Shown here: piece by piece, positions 5,290 through 5,654 of the stretch
Layout of the letters: every line of letters starts with the position of its first letter
Position numbering within the stretch: position 1 is the first letter of the stretch
Source: Dehalococcoidia bacterium
GTDB taxonomy: Bacteria; Chloroflexota; Dehalococcoidia; Dehalococcoidales; BS750m-G39
Direction: 5' to 3'
Length of the DNA: 5,654 bases
NCBI GenBank assembly: GCA_030640325.1
Contig: DAOWJM010000068.1
Coordinates: 1-5,654, forward strand
Made by a program: the position numbers and the translations under genes
Notes under the pieces: generated by a model
Databases searched by the model: none
The model's input: only the letters and a program-made list of their open reading frames with translations
Told to the model about the DNA's origin: nothing

Positions 5290-5364
5290 GCCAGTGTAGC
5301 TCAGGGGTAGAGCAGCGGTTTCGTAAACCGCAGGCCGTGGGTTCGAATCCCTCCGCTGGCTCCA
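5290..5364 (+). tRNA. tRNA-Thr (anticodon CGT)
   Basis: A full cloverleaf can be drawn. The acceptor is GCCAGTG (5290-5296) with CGCTGGC (5354-5360), including one T-G pair. The D arm is GCTC/GAGC with loop AGGGGTA. The anticodon arm is GCGGT/ACCGC with loop TTCGTAA, placing anticodon CGT at 5322-5324, which reads the ACG threonine codon. The variable loop is AGGCC. The T arm is GTGGG/CCCTC with loop TTCGAAT. The discriminator is T5361 and CCA is encoded (5362-5364). G1-C72, C2-G71, G35 and U36 agree with known bacterial threonine identity elements. The T stem has one U-U mismatch (5338 with 5352). It is otherwise normal and likely functional. It is followed after 16 nt by a HAD hydrolase start codon. 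Confidence 0.96.
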
Positions 5365-5380
5365 CGTTGAAGGGAGCTCT

Positions 5381-5654
5381 ATGATTAAAGCGGTCTTTTT
5401 TGACCTCTACAATACCTTGGTTGGCTATGCCCCGCCCCGCGAAGAGCTTGAGGCGAGAGTGCTCAAGGACTTGGGCATAGATGTGAGTCCAGAGGCTTTT
5501 CGCCGTCCCTTGGTCATCGCCGACGAGTTCATCTATCGGGAGCATGCCCGTTCCCCAATAAGTAAGCGGTCTAAAGAGGAAACGATGGTTCTCTATGCCC
5601 AATATCAGGGGATAGTGCTCAAGGAGGCAGGGATAGATGCATCCCAGGAGCTCG
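5381..5654 (+). CDS. HAD-superfamily hydrolase, N-terminal part (3' end outside window)
   Basis: The first 91 codons are visible and the frame stays open to the window end. HAD motif I is FFDLYNTL (6-13). Asp8 is the expected nucleophile. The usual second Asp (DxD) is Tyr10, as in L-2-haloacid dehalogenases (D-x-Y-G-T) and many uncharacterised HAD proteins. What follows is mostly alpha-helical and would be the start of a C1 cap domain; motifs II-IV are outside the window. HAD enzymes with DxD are mostly phosphatases, so the Tyr makes a simple phosphatase assignment less certain. The substrate cannot be named. The ATG at 5381 is preceded by AGGGAG (5371-5376), 4 nt away. That ribosome site begins only 7 nt after the tRNA CCA end, so the mRNA is probably released by tRNA 3' processing. 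Confidence 0.85.
   Translation, partial: MIKAVFFDLYNTLVGYAPPREELEARVLKDLGIDVSPEAFRRPLVIADEFIYREHARSPISKRSKEETMVLYAQYQGIVLKEAGIDASQEL

Noticed and set aside
5216..5602. Minus-strand ORF of 128 codons across tRNA-Thr and the HAD start
   Set aside because: Its middle part (AEGFEPTACGLRNRC) is the antisense translation of a tRNA, a common false gene; the rest is antisense to the HAD coding region.
1..5654. CRISPR array, insertion sequence, phage or defence system
   Set aside because: No repeated spacer-like units, transposase-like frames, terminal repeats or defence domains are visible on either strand.

Overview
The window looks like an ordinary chromosomal stretch of an anaerobic bacterium with close to balanced base composition. 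The mix of genes fits Dehalococcoidia (Chloroflexota) or a relative: a ribF-tyrS pair, a class V aminotransferase next to a short SerA, DUF1015 and DUF3795 proteins. That taxonomic call is an inference from gene content and protein style, not from a marker gene. There is no mobile element, CRISPR array or phage gene, and nothing outside the genes exceeds 100 bases.

Layout. Positions 1-312 (+) hold the last 103 codons of a DUF1015 protein. It converges, with an 18 bp gap, on a compact four-gene operon read on the minus strand from 4550 down to 331: ribF (FAD synthesis), tyrS (tyrosyl-tRNA synthetase), a class V aminotransferase and a short serA (3-phosphoglycerate dehydrogenase). The gaps are only 3, 10 and 13 nt, so the genes are probably co-transcribed and translationally linked. 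An 83 bp region upstream of ribF contains two back-to-back candidate promoters. One drives the operon, perhaps as a leaderless mRNA. The other drives a small membrane protein (4634-4912, +). That gene converges on a small cysteine-rich DUF3795 gene (4919-5194, -). A second divergent promoter region (about 5228-5288) serves DUF3795 on one side and tRNA-Thr(CGT) (5290-5364, +) on the other. A HAD-superfamily hydrolase starts 16 nt after the tRNA and runs off the window end.

Function. The aminotransferase and SerA would give two successive steps of the phosphorylated serine pathway: 3-phosphoglycerate to 3-phosphohydroxypyruvate to O-phosphoserine. No classical SerB is visible. The flanking DUF1015 protein, and more weakly the HAD protein, are the local candidates for the remaining phosphoserine/serine step. 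RibF and TyrS are housekeeping genes that share the operon without an obvious metabolic link.

The most interesting points are the serine-pathway neighbourhood (a SerA without regulatory domains, a non-SerC aminotransferase and DUF1015), the two compact divergent promoter regions, and the tRNA that appears to form the 5' leader of the HAD mRNA.
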